The notes under the pieces are model-generated. The model saw only the letters and a list, made by a program, of their open reading frames with translations, had not been told where the DNA came from and did not search any database. From Knoellia sp. S7-12 (GTDB lineage: Bacteria; Actinomycetota; Actinomycetes; Actinomycetales; Dermatophilaceae), in the NCBI RefSeq assembly GCF_040518285.1, contig NZ_CP155449.1:3720001-3784000 (forward strand): a stretch of 64,000 bases of DNA, written 5' to 3'. Below, piece after piece: positions 1 through 7,978 of the stretch (position 1 is the first letter of the stretch; each line of letters opens with the position of its first letter). The position numbers were made by a program, and so were the translations under genes.

Positions 1-679
1 GCAGGGTCGGCACGACGAAGAGCACGGCAACGTCTTCGGTCGAACCGTCGTCGAGCGTCACCCGCAGTCCATCACCAACGCGCTCGACAGCAGCCATCCG
101 GGCGTCGACGACAGGCACATCGAGGGTGACGCCCTCAGGCACGTCCTGGCCCTCCGCGAAGACGACGAACTCACCCGCGACCGGTCCCATCAGCGCCGTG
201 TAGTTGCCCGCCGCAGCCGCGCCGATGATGCCGATCCGCTGACCCGCGAACTCGAACGCGTGGCAGAACGGGCACTGCGCCGCAAGGTCTCCCCAGATTT
301 CCTGAAGACCCGGGATGAGCGGAAGCTCGTCGCGGACACCGGTGGCGAGCACCACGGCATACGCCGAAAGAACGTCACCACTCGCGAGGGTGAGACGGAA
401 GTCGTCGCCGTCGCGCTCGATCGTCTCGACGCGCTCTTCGCGAACCGAGACGGTGTCGTATGCCGTGAGCTCACGTCGTCCGGCCGCGCGGAAGTCTGCG
501 GGTGGGGTGCCGTCGTGGGTGAGCACGTTGTGCATGTGGCTCACGGTGGCGTTGCGGTAGGTGCCGTCGTCGAAGAGCGTGACCTGGCGGCGGACGCGCC
601 CGGCCGTGAGAGCGGCCTGGAGTCCGGCGGGGCCGCCGCCGATGATCGCGATGTCGGTGTGCTGATGTGAAGTCGTCAT
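1..679 (-). CDS. Thioredoxin-reductase-like NAD(P)/FAD oxidoreductase (partial, C-terminus off the window)
   Basis: The N-terminal 226 residues are present; the gene runs off the left edge. An FAD-binding glycine motif (IIGGGPAGLQAA, about residues 12-23) is followed by an ATG motif (ATGVRDELP, about 112-120) and a redox-active CPFC pair at about 136-139, the place where bacterial thioredoxin reductases carry their CxxC. The fold and disulfide are visible; the physiological partner is not, since many actinobacteria carry such orphan TrxR-like proteins. The ATG at 677-679 is the first start in frame. The gene is divergent from an MFS pump, and a perfect MerR-like palindrome (694-713) lies just upstream of its start. 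Confidence 0.85.
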   Translation of the reverse strand, partial: MTTSHQHTDIAIIGGGPAGLQAALTAGRVRRQVTLFDDGTYRNATVSHMHNVLTHDGTPPADFRAAGRRELTAYDTVSVREERVETIERDGDDFRLTLASGDVLSAYAVVLATGVRDELPLIPGLQEIWGDLAAQCPFCHAFEFAGQRIGIIGAAAAGNYTALMGPVAGEFVVFAEGQDVPEGVTLDVPVVDARMAAVERVGDGLRVTLDDGSTEDVAVLFVVPTL

Positions 680-693
680 GATCCGATGCTGAA

Positions 694-713
694 CCTTCAG
701 GTTGACCTGAAGG
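694..713. promoter_or_regulatory. Perfect palindrome, MerR-type operator candidate
   Basis: The sequence CCTTCAGGT-TG-ACCTGAAGG has two perfect 9-bp arms around a 2-bp centre. It sits 15-34 bp upstream of the flavoprotein start, where a long 19-bp promoter spacer of the MerR/SoxR kind could fit (TTGCCT and CAGCAT on the minus strand). A related imperfect palindrome lies in front of the merR-like gene at 3328. Binding by that protein is inference. Confidence 0.6.
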
Positions 714-752
714 CAAGCCGGAAATTCTGTGGCACTCTCCGGAGCCAGCATA

Positions 753-770
753 TATCTTGATGTCAAGATA
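753..770. promoter_or_regulatory. Perfect palindrome upstream of the MFS gene, MarR-type operator candidate
   Basis: TATCTTGATGTCAAGATA has 8-bp perfect arms around TG. It ends 16 bp before the GTG start at 787, overlapping where the promoter and leader should be. Operators of this TTGA-TG-TCAA shape are typical of MarR-family repressors, but no MarR gene is in the window. Confidence 0.55.
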
Positions 771-786
771 CTTTTGGAGGGTACTT

Positions 787-2049
787 GTGGTGACCAAATG
801 GTGGCGGTCGATCGTTCCGCCTACAAAGCTCGAGCGCGACCTGGCGGTGCAGAGCGTGCTCTCGGCGTTCGCGACCGGGTCCTTCCTCACAGGAACGGCG
901 GTCTTCTTCACCCAGATCGTCGGCCTCACCGGAGCGCAGGTCGGGCTCGGAATGTCGATCGCGGCCGCCGTGACCCTGGCCCTGTCCATGCCGCTGGGGC
1001 GGCTGACCGACGTCGTGGGAGCCAAGAAGCTGTGGGTGGCGAGCGCGATCGTGGAGGCGCTGCTCTATGTCGCCTGGCCGCTGGTGAGCGGGTTCGTGGC
1101 CTTCGTGGTGCTGTTGGCGGTGCTTGCCTCCGTGGAGAACGCCGGACGGTCGGCGCGCAACGTCTATCGGATCGAGGTCTTCCCCCGCGAGACGCGAGTG
1201 CGGGCCCTGGCCTATCAGCGGGCAGCGCGCAACGTCGGCTACACCCTCGGCGCCGGAACCGCTGGCGTGGCGCTGGGCATCGGCTCCCGTGAAGCGATCA
1301 TCGCCGTCCCGTTGATCACGGCTGCGCTGCTCGTCATCAACTCCGTGATGGTCTCGTTCCTCCCGGCCATCCAACGCTCGGCCCATGCGGCGGCCGGGTC
1401 GGAGGGACATGTGTCACCGGCCGCGCTCAAGAACGTGGGCTTCGTCGGCCTCGCCATCTGCAACGGCGTGCTCCAGTCCAACCAGGTGCTGCTCAACGTC
1501 GTCGTGCCTCTGTGGCTCGTCGAGCAGACGGATGCCCCTCGGGCCCTGCTGGCGTGGCTCTTTGGAACCAACACTGTGCTGGCCGTCTTGCTCCAGGTGC
1601 GGGCGTCGCGTGGGGCGGAAACGGTGAATGGGTCGCTGCGCGCCGTGAATCTTTCGGGTCTGGCTTTTGTCCTGTCGTGCGCCGTCATCAGCGTCACCCA
1701 CGAGACGATCGGCTGGGTGTCGATCGTGCTCATTTGGATCGGCCACATCACCATCACCGGCGCCGAACTGTGGCAATCGGCGGCCGACTGGGGCTTCACC
1801 TCGGAGCTGTCAGACCCGCGTCGACTCGGTGACTACCAGGGCGTCTGGGGTCTGGGCTACCAGATCCAGCCAATTATCTTCCCCGCGCTCTACACGTTCC
1901 TTGCGCTGTCGTGGGGGCCGCCTGGATGGGCCGTCATCGCGGTCATCGCCGTGACCGCAGCCGTGCTGTCCCACCCCGCGGCCAGAGCTGCCGAACGCCA
2001 CCTCGACCGCCACGCCGCCCCAGCGACAGCGGAAGCCCCAGCAACCTGA
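787..2049 (+). CDS. MFS transporter
   Basis: A 420-residue membrane protein with about 12 hydrophobic segments. The MFS loop signature GRLTDVVGAKK follows the second helix, near residues 65-75. The substrate is unknown; position next to a redox flavoprotein and a palindromic operator suggests drug or toxic-compound efflux, which is inference. GTG at 787 is chosen because TGGAGGG (775-781) sits 5-6 bases upstream; an upstream in-frame ATG at 760 lies inside the palindrome and has no ribosome site. Confidence 0.85.
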   Translation: MVTKWWRSIVPPTKLERDLAVQSVLSAFATGSFLTGTAVFFTQIVGLTGAQVGLGMSIAAAVTLALSMPLGRLTDVVGAKKLWVASAIVEALLYVAWPLVSGFVAFVVLLAVLASVENAGRSARNVYRIEVFPRETRVRALAYQRAARNVGYTLGAGTAGVALGIGSREAIIAVPLITAALLVINSVMVSFLPAIQRSAHAAAGSEGHVSPAALKNVGFVGLAICNGVLQSNQVLLNVVVPLWLVEQTDAPRALLAWLFGTNTVLAVLLQVRASRGAETVNGSLRAVNLSGLAFVLSCAVISVTHETIGWVSIVLIWIGHITITGAELWQSAADWGFTSELSDPRRLGDYQGVWGLGYQIQPIIFPALYTFLALSWGPPGWAVIAVIAVTAAVLSHPAARAAERHLDRHAAPATAEAPAT

Positions 2050-2068
2050 CCCCACCCACCCCTGAGTG

Positions 2069-2142
2069 AGTTTCTCGCCCAATCCCTGTTACTCACTGTT
2101 CTTCGGCGTATCCGTGATTTTTGGGGGAATTGGGTGAGAAAC
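2069..2142. terminator. Long imperfect inverted repeat between convergent genes
   Basis: GAGTTTCTCGCCCAATCCC (2069-2087) pairs, with a few mismatches, with GGGAATTGGGTGAGAAAC (2125-2142). It lies between the convergent MFS and dinB genes, so it probably ends transcription both ways. A repeat with the same core (CTCRCC-AATTCC) sits at 22266-22350, so this may be a dispersed element rather than a one-off terminator. Confidence 0.55.
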
Positions 2143-2149
2143 GCACAGG

Positions 2150-3256
2150 TCAGGAAGGTGGGTTGGCGGCAGGGCCGCCGCGGCCGGTGGTGCGGGGCTG
2201 CTCGTAACCACCCTCGGGCGGGACCATCTCGGCCCGGACGCCGAGCAGCCGGATCGGCCGGTCGTCCTCGAGTCCGCGCAAGAGCTCGATCGCCGTGGCC
2301 GCGATGACGGTCGAGTCGAACGTCGGCTCGGGCAGCTTGCGGATCCGGGTCGTGGTGAAGAACGGGGCGAACCTCACCTTGAGATGCACCCGCGCGCAGG
2401 CCCGGCCCTCACGGCGAATGTCCTCGACGACCTGCTCCGAGAGGGACAACAGCGCCGCCTCGATCTCGGCAGGTTCCACGAGGTTGGTCTGGTAGGTCGT
2501 CTCGCGACCATGGGCGCGCGCGATCCAGGGAGTGTCGTCGATGACGGTCGCGCCGAGCCCGCGACCGAGTCGGCCGTAGTGCGGTCCCATGCGGGGGCCG
2601 AACTCGGCGGTGAGCACCTCGTCATCGCCGTCGGCGAGCTGCTGGACCGACTCGTATCCGTGCGTCGCGAGGCGCGCGGCAATCCGGTTGCCGACTCCCC
2701 ACAACGCAGTGGTCGGCCGCTCCCCCATGACCTCGAACCAGTTGTCGCGAGTGAGGACGAACGTGCCCTGCGGCTTGCCGAAGTCCGTCGCGATCTTGGC
2801 GCGCACGGTCGTGTCGCCGACGCCCACCGAGCAGTGCAGTTGTGATGCCTCGAGAACCTCGGCGCGAATCGCCTCGGCGTGCGCCACCGCCTCCTGCACG
2901 TGCTCGCCAGGAGTCGAGATGCCGACGAACGCCTCGTCCCAACCGAGCACCTGGACCACCGCGCCCGGGTGAGCGCGAACCGTCTCCATGACGACGGCCG
3001 ACGCCGCGTCGTAGGCCGGACCATCGACGGGAAGGAAGACGGCGTCGGGTATCTTGCGCACGGCGAGCTTGAGCGGCATACCCGAATGGACACCGAACAC
3101 ACGCGCCTCGTAGGACGCCGTCGAGACGACGGCCCGTTCGGTCGGGTCGCCGCGGCCACCGACGACGACGGGCAGCCCGGCCAGCTCGGGGCGGCGCAGG
3201 ATCTCGACCGCCGCGATGAACTGGTCGAGGTCGACGTGGAGCACCCATCGGGCCAT
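2150..3256 (-). CDS. dinB: Y-family DNA polymerase IV, DinB2 type
   Basis: A 368-residue translesion polymerase. The palm begins HVDLDQFIAAVE (residues 7-18) with the first metal aspartate at D9; GWDEAFVGI near residue 100 supplies the catalytic DE pair; helix-hairpin-helix sequence (LWGVGNRIAARLATHGY) and a little-finger domain follow. The residue after F13 is Ile14 where ordinary DinB has an aromatic steric gate, as in the mycobacterial DinB2 group. There is no obvious beta-clamp motif at the C-terminus. ATG at 3254-3256 gives a normal N-terminus (MARWVLHVDLD). It is divergent from a merR-like gene; leaders are about 70 bp apart. Confidence 0.93.
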   Translation of the reverse strand: MARWVLHVDLDQFIAAVEILRRPELAGLPVVVGGRGDPTERAVVSTASYEARVFGVHSGMPLKLAVRKIPDAVFLPVDGPAYDAASAVVMETVRAHPGAVVQVLGWDEAFVGISTPGEHVQEAVAHAEAIRAEVLEASQLHCSVGVGDTTVRAKIATDFGKPQGTFVLTRDNWFEVMGERPTTALWGVGNRIAARLATHGYESVQQLADGDDEVLTAEFGPRMGPHYGRLGRGLGATVIDDTPWIARAHGRETTYQTNLVEPAEIEAALLSLSEQVVEDIRREGRACARVHLKVRFAPFFTTTRIRKLPEPTFDSTVIAATAIELLRGLEDDRPIRLLGVRAEMVPPEGGYEQPRTTGRGGPAANPPS

Positions 3257-3298
3257 GTCTCCAGTGTGCCGTGTGGCACGGACAGTGGCAGGAGTACG

Positions 3299-3314
3299 TT
3301 CAGGTGAACATGAA
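3299..3314. promoter_or_regulatory. Imperfect palindrome in the merR leader, possible autoregulatory site
   Basis: TTCAGGTG-AACATGAA matches its own complement at 6 of 8 paired positions and shares TTCAGGT with the perfect palindrome at 694-713. It lies 14-29 bp before the preferred merR start at 3328. Autoregulation is inference. Confidence 0.4.
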
Positions 3315-3327
3315 GGCAGGTGCACGC

Positions 3328-3771
3328 ATGGCGACGACCCAGAACACGAAGACGGTCGACGAGAACTGGACGATCAGCGACCTCGCGAGCCGCTTCGACC
3401 TGCCCACACACGTCCTGCGCCATTGGGAGTCCATCGGCCTGCTCGACCCGCGGCGCGATGCATCGGGCTATCGCCGCTACGGACAGGACGAGCTCGTGCG
3501 GATCGCCATCATCCAGCGCAACAAGCTGGCAGGCATGACCCTCGAGCAGATCCGGGTCCTTCTCGACGCCGAGGCCCAGGACCGGCACGAGGTCCTCGAG
3601 GGACACCTGCGCGACCTCGAGGAGCGGATGCTTGCGTTGGAGCGGTCCCGCGAGATGACCGAGCACGCCCTCCGGTGCCGCGCCCACGACATCACCGCCT
3701 GCCCCCGGTTCGTCGCAGCCGTGCAGGACGTCATCGACGGGCGCGCGCACTTCGAGGTCACGACCTCGTGA
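3328..3771 (+). CDS. MerR-family transcriptional regulator
   Basis: About 147 residues. The winged-helix domain reads WTISDLASRFDLPTHVLRHW then ESIGLLDPRRDASGYRRYG, the classic MerR HTH and wing. A coiled coil (about residues 75-110) follows, then a short effector region RCRAHDITACPRF, a C-x2-H-x4-C arrangement that could bind metal or sense redox state. ATG at 3328 is preferred, since GAAGGCAGG lies 8 bases upstream; ATG 3310 is also in frame. Its stop overlaps the start of lhgO (GTGA), so the two are translationally coupled. Confidence 0.88.
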   Translation: MATTQNTKTVDENWTISDLASRFDLPTHVLRHWESIGLLDPRRDASGYRRYGQDELVRIAIIQRNKLAGMTLEQIRVLLDAEAQDRHEVLEGHLRDLEERMLALERSREMTEHALRCRAHDITACPRFVAAVQDVIDGRAHFEVTTS

Positions 3772-5000
3772 CGGCGATGCGCGACGTCATCGTCGTCGGA
3801 GGCGGGATCGTCGGTCTCGCGACGGCACACGAGATCCTCCGCAGGCGACCGGGGGCTGACGTCCTCGTCGCCGAGAAGGAGTCCGAGGTCGGTCAGCACC
3901 AGAGCGGGCACAACAGCGGCGTGATCCACGCGGGTGTCTACTACGCACCCGGCAGCCTCAAGGCCCGCTTCTGTCGCGAGGGTGCCGCGCGAACTCGGGA
4001 GTATTGCGCGGAGAAGCGAATCCCGTTCTCCGACACCGGGAAGCTCGTCGTTGCGACGACTGCCGTGGAAGTCCGGCGGCTCGAGGAGTTGACTGTGCGC
4101 GCCCGCGCCAACGAACTCAGCGTCACGCCCTTGAGCGGCGACGCCCTGCGCGAGCGCGAGCCGCACATCACCGGGCTGGCCGCCCTCCACGTCCACGCCA
4201 CCGGGATCACGGACTACCCCGGCGTATGCCGTGCCCTCGCCTCCGACATCTCGGCCGCCGGTGGCGTGGTCCGCACCTCCACGGCAGTCACCGCGATCGA
4301 CGAGACACCCACGTCGGTGACGGTGACCGCGGTCGAAACGCGTGACACAAACCGTTGGGAGAGAGTCGAGTCCGCGCGCCAGGTCATCGTCTGCGCAGGC
4401 CTCCAGGCCGACCGGCTCGCGGCGATGTCGGGTCTCAACCAGGGCGCCGAGGCATTCCAGATCGTGCCCTTCCGTGGGGAGTACTACCGGCTGCCCGCCT
4501 CCCGAAGGGACCTCATCGACGCGCTCATCTATCCCGTGCCCGACCCCGACCTGCCCTTCCTCGGCGTGCACCTCACCCGAACCATCGACGGCGGCATCAC
4601 CGTCGGGCCCAACGCCGTCCTCGGTTTCAGTCGCGAGGGATATCGCAAGGGCTCGCTCAACGTGCGCGACGTGACGGCCTTCGCCCGCTTCCCGGGGATG
4701 TGGCAGGTGGCCCGCGCGCATTGGCGCACCGGGCTCACGGAGCAGCGCGACTCGTGGCGTCGCCGTGGCTATCTCGACCTGGTGCGCCGCTACTGCCCCG
4801 AGCTCACGATCGACGACCTGCTTCCCGAGCCTGCCGGCATACGCGCGCAGGCAGTCCTGCGGGACGGCACTCTCGTCCACGACTTCCTCATCCGTTCGAC
4901 CGACCGCACCGTGCACGTGTGCAACGCGCCGTCACCCGCTGCCACGTCTGCCTTCCCCATCGCGGAGCACATCGTCGACCTGGCGACGGCGCCCGCGTGA
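3768..5000 (+). CDS. lhgO: L-2-hydroxyglutarate oxidase, FAD-dependent
   Basis: A 410-residue DAO-fold flavoenzyme that oxidises L-2-hydroxyglutarate to 2-oxoglutarate. The FAD motif VIVVGGGIVGLATAHEI opens the protein and QHQSGHNSGVIHAGVYY is the highly conserved LhgO/L2HGDH signature at about residues 42-58; GEYYRLP and the C-terminal NAPSPAATSAFPIAEHI segment also fit. GTG at 3768 overlaps the merR stop by 3 nt; ATG at 3777 is an equally good start. The 3' end overlaps the next gene in the same way, so merR, lhgO and the permease form one operon. Confidence 0.92.
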   Translation: MTAMRDVIVVGGGIVGLATAHEILRRRPGADVLVAEKESEVGQHQSGHNSGVIHAGVYYAPGSLKARFCREGAARTREYCAEKRIPFSDTGKLVVATTAVEVRRLEELTVRARANELSVTPLSGDALREREPHITGLAALHVHATGITDYPGVCRALASDISAAGGVVRTSTAVTAIDETPTSVTVTAVETRDTNRWERVESARQVIVCAGLQADRLAAMSGLNQGAEAFQIVPFRGEYYRLPASRRDLIDALIYPVPDPDLPFLGVHLTRTIDGGITVGPNAVLGFSREGYRKGSLNVRDVTAFARFPGMWQVARAHWRTGLTEQRDSWRRRGYLDLVRRYCPELTIDDLLPEPAGIRAQAVLRDGTLVHDFLIRSTDRTVHVCNAPSPAATSAFPIAEHIVDLATAPA

Positions 5001-6088
5001 ACGGCCAGGAGCTGCTCGATCTTGCCGCCCGCATCGGCCCGGTCATGGTCTTCCTCATTGCCATGACCGTCGTCGCGGAGGTGGCGGAGATCGCCGGAGT
5101 GTTCGACGTCGCGGCGCACTGGACGTCGCGGGCCGGGCGGCACCGCACCTGGCTGCTCTGGATCCTCGTGGTCGTCCTCGCTGTTGCCTGCACGATCGTC
5201 CTGAGCATCGACACGACCGCCGTGTTGCTCACCCCGGTCGTCATCGCTATGACCCGCCAGTTGGGCATCGCGGCCATGCCGTTCGCCCTGACCACCGTGT
5301 GGCTCGCCAACACCGCGTCACTGCTGCTCCCCGTGTCGAACCTGTCCAACCTCATTGCGCTGCACCGGTTCTCGCAACTGGGGGTGGGGACGCACGAATA
5401 CATCGCCCTCGCCTGGCGTCCTGCCCTTGCTGCGATCATCGCCACCGTGGTCGTGCTGTTCGTGCTTCATCGCCGCGAGCTGCTCACGCGATATGCGCCG
5501 GACCCACCAGCCGCTCCCCATGACCGGGTCCTGCTCCGGATCGCCGGCGGTGTCTGCATCGCCCTCGGGCCGGCATTCGTCAGCGGCGTCACCCCCGCGA
5601 TCCCCGCCGTCATCGGCGCGGTCGTCCTCCTGGCCGCACTCGCATGGCGCTGGCGCCCCAAACTGCGAACGGTCCAGGTGCCGTGGCTCATGGTGCTCGC
5701 CGTGTGCGCCCTCTTCGTCGTCGTCGACATCGCGATGCGCCACGGCCTCGAGCCCGCGCTCTCCACCCTCGTCGGCAGTGGCGACGAGGGTGGACTCTGG
5801 CGCATGGGCGCTGTCGGGGCGGTGAGCGCCAACGTCGTCAACAACCTGCCGGCCTACCTCGCCCTCGAGCCCGTGGCCGATGGCTCCCCCGCTCGGCTCA
5901 TGGCCCTGCTCATCGGCGTCAACGCCGGCTCCATCGTCACCGTGTGGGGATCGCTCGCGACCCTGTTGTGGCGGGACCGGTGCCGTCGCGCCGGGCTCAC
6001 CGTGGACGCCTGGCCGTATGCCGTCCGCAGCCTCCTGTGCGCGGCCGCAGCCGTGTCGGCCGCCCTCATCGCGCTCAGCCTGTCGTGA
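4997..6088 (+). CDS. SLC13/ArsB-like membrane permease
   Basis: 363 residues, almost entirely hydrophobic, with about 10 membrane segments. Duplicated hairpin-like motifs, NTASLLLPVSNLSNLIAL and SANVVNNLPAYLAL, match the ion-transporter superfamily (ArsB, CitT, SLC13). Linked to lhgO by a GTGA overlap, it may carry a dicarboxylate such as 2-hydroxyglutarate, or be an ArsB-type exporter; the sequence cannot separate these. Confidence 0.75.
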   Translation: MNGQELLDLAARIGPVMVFLIAMTVVAEVAEIAGVFDVAAHWTSRAGRHRTWLLWILVVVLAVACTIVLSIDTTAVLLTPVVIAMTRQLGIAAMPFALTTVWLANTASLLLPVSNLSNLIALHRFSQLGVGTHEYIALAWRPALAAIIATVVVLFVLHRRELLTRYAPDPPAAPHDRVLLRIAGGVCIALGPAFVSGVTPAIPAVIGAVVLLAALAWRWRPKLRTVQVPWLMVLAVCALFVVVDIAMRHGLEPALSTLVGSGDEGGLWRMGAVGAVSANVVNNLPAYLALEPVADGSPARLMALLIGVNAGSIVTVWGSLATLLWRDRCRRAGLTVDAWPYAVRSLLCAAAAVSAALIALSLS

Positions 6089-6094
6089 CCCGAC

Positions 6095-6805
6095 TCAATA
6101 GACCCAGACCTTGCGCCCGACGACCGGCCAGCCCTCGGCATACAGCTTGTCCATCGCCGAGGTGCTCACCCGGAGGCAGCCGTGCGAGGCCGGGTAGGGC
6201 GGGATCGACGTCGACCCGTGGATGGCCCAGCCATTCTTGAAGTACGCCGGTCGCCACATGGCGCCGAGTGACCCGTACTGCCAGCCGGAGGTGTAGCGCC
6301 AGTAGACCGAGAACTGACCCTTGGGGGTGTAGGCCGTGCGCCACGCCCCGCGCGAGTAGTAGCGCTCCCCGCTGCCGGTGCTCGTGTTGAGCGTGTAGCG
6401 CAGCCGGCCGCCCTGGACGAGCATGAGCGTGTTCTCGGCGAGGTCACACTCGATCACCGTCCCGGAGGTGGTGCGAGGGTTGGCCCTGACGCCACGGTCG
6501 AGCAGCCCCCAGGTCGTCGGGCCGACAACGCCGTCACGAGAGACGTGGCCGACCTTCTGCAGGGCCCACACCGCCTGCTGGGTCAGGTGTCCGAAGGATC
6601 CATCGGCGCTCCCGCACCAGTAGGTCAGCTCGCCCAGCCGTCGCTGCAGCGCCACAACGGGCGCGCCGGAGGACCCACGCCGGAGCGTGGGTCGCGTCGC
6701 CGCGTCGGCTGGCGCGGCGCCCATCGCCGCCAGGCCGAGGAGTCCGGCCCCTGCTGCTGCCGTCAGGGTCACGCGCCGCGTGACCAGTTTTCCGTTGTCG
6801 TCCAT
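6095..6805 (-). CDS. Secreted L,D-transpeptidase with peptidoglycan-binding domain
   Basis: 236 residues. A twin-arginine-like signal (TRRVTLTAAAGAGLLG, ending near ADAA) precedes a PG_binding_1 domain (LRRGSSGAPVVALQRRLGELTYW...GVVGPTTWGLL) and a YkuD catalytic domain with HGSTSIPPYPASHGCLRVS, which holds the active-site Cys in SHGC. It should form or modify 3-3 cross-links in the wall. ATG at 6803-6805 follows GGGGTG and keeps the signal at the N-terminus. It ends 6 bp from the convergent permease. A paralogue with the same domain order is at 19972-20937. Confidence 0.9.
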   Translation of the reverse strand: MDDNGKLVTRRVTLTAAAGAGLLGLAAMGAAPADAATRPTLRRGSSGAPVVALQRRLGELTYWCGSADGSFGHLTQQAVWALQKVGHVSRDGVVGPTTWGLLDRGVRANPRTTSGTVIECDLAENTLMLVQGGRLRYTLNTSTGSGERYYSRGAWRTAYTPKGQFSVYWRYTSGWQYGSLGAMWRPAYFKNGWAIHGSTSIPPYPASHGCLRVSTSAMDKLYAEGWPVVGRKVWVY

Positions 6806-7011
6806 CGCCAAGCACCCCTGCTTTCGTCGAGCCCGTCTTGCCTGTGCAGTGAAGACGCGCGAGCCCTCCACGAGGTTGCGGCGTCACCTCGAGAAGCTCG
6901 AAGTCACGACGAGTCCGGATGCGACCCGACGGCGTCACCCAACAGGAGTCGTCACGTCCCGCTCAGATACACGCGCGTATGCCGTCCGGCTCGCGAGCGC
7001 TCGAGTCGACG

Positions 7012-7893
7012 TCAGTGGACCCGGATCGCCTGACGCACCCATGCCGCGATCTCGGTGGCGAACGCGCCGGGGTGACGGGCCCACACGAAATGGTCGAACG
7101 CCGGGCCGCCCTCGCCTGCCGGTCGTGTCACGAAGCGGTGCTCCACCTGGGCATTGGTGAGCTTGTCGGCGAGGTTGTCGACGGAACCCTGCGGTGCCAG
7201 CGAGTCGTTGTCGAGGGTGATCGCGAGCACGGGAAGGTTCACGCGCGAGAAGTCTGGTTCAGCAACCGCCTTGCCGCGCTCGATGCCGAGCTCACCGCGT
7301 CGGGCGAAGCGCGCCCATTCACGCATCAGCTGCCGCGGCTGACGCCCACCGAAGCCGAGCCGGTCACCCGGCCAGTGACCCCGCACGAAGGCCACGGCAC
7401 CCAGGGTCTGCGTCTGGGCGAGCAGCTTGAGCCGCTTCGGGAAGCCGCGCCAATAGGGCGAGCCCGACCCGATGAGCACGAGCGCCCTCACCGCTGAGGC
7501 GTGCGTCGCGAGGTGGACCATCGCGACCTGACCACCGAAGGAGTGGCCGATGAACGCGAGCGGCCTTCCGGCATAGCGCTCCTGGGCCACAGCGACAGTG
7601 GCGGCGACGACGTCATCGGACACTGCGGCATACCCGAAGTCGTTGCGTCTGCTCGCGAGCGGGCGACTCACGCCCTGCCCCGGGAAGTCGGCCGACAGGA
7701 CTGCCACACCTTCAGCGGCGAGGGCCGCCGCGAACGGTCCGTAGTAGCCGGCAGCCACACCCAGGGCGGGCAGCAGGACCACGACAGGGTCGCCCGCTCC
7801 TCCACCGTCGACTCCGATGATCGAGGTGTGTCCCCCACCGGGCAGGTCCAGGTCGCTCACGTGATCCACGAGAGCACCGTATGTCGTGGGCAC
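7012..7893 (-). CDS. Alpha/beta hydrolase
   Basis: About 293 residues with the nucleophile elbow GHSFGG (Ser), a DFPGQG loop after strand 4, an acid candidate in TLDNDSL and a catalytic His in FDHFVW. The substrate is unknown; the sequence is nearest to serine-aminopeptidase/lysophospholipase-like hydrolases. The start is uncertain: GTG at 7893 sits very close to a GGGAGGGG stretch, and internal GTG codons are possible. The roughly 200 bp between it and the L,D-transpeptidase start (6806-7011) is that gene's leader; I see no recognisable riboswitch there. Confidence 0.75.
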   Translation of the reverse strand: MPTTYGALVDHVSDLDLPGGGHTSIIGVDGGGAGDPVVVLLPALGVAAGYYGPFAAALAAEGVAVLSADFPGQGVSRPLASRRNDFGYAAVSDDVVAATVAVAQERYAGRPLAFIGHSFGGQVAMVHLATHASAVRALVLIGSGSPYWRGFPKRLKLLAQTQTLGAVAFVRGHWPGDRLGFGGRQPRQLMREWARFARRGELGIERGKAVAEPDFSRVNLPVLAITLDNDSLAPQGSVDNLADKLTNAQVEHRFVTRPAGEGGPAFDHFVWARHPGAFATEIAAWVRQAIRVH

Positions 7894-7978
7894 CCCTCCC
7901 CATTGCCACACCCGGCGGGCGGCCCTAGGTTCACCGCAGAGGCCGCAACGATGCGGCCACGGGAGGGAAACCATCACC

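Noticed and set aside
3216..3767. N-terminal extension of lhgO through merR
   Set aside because: The frame is open by chance; FAD motif placement and the GTGA junction put the start at 3768 or 3777.
6806..7011. c-di-AMP riboswitch ahead of the L,D-transpeptidase
   Set aside because: Such leaders occur before wall genes in actinobacteria, but I could not match the conserved ydaO segments here.
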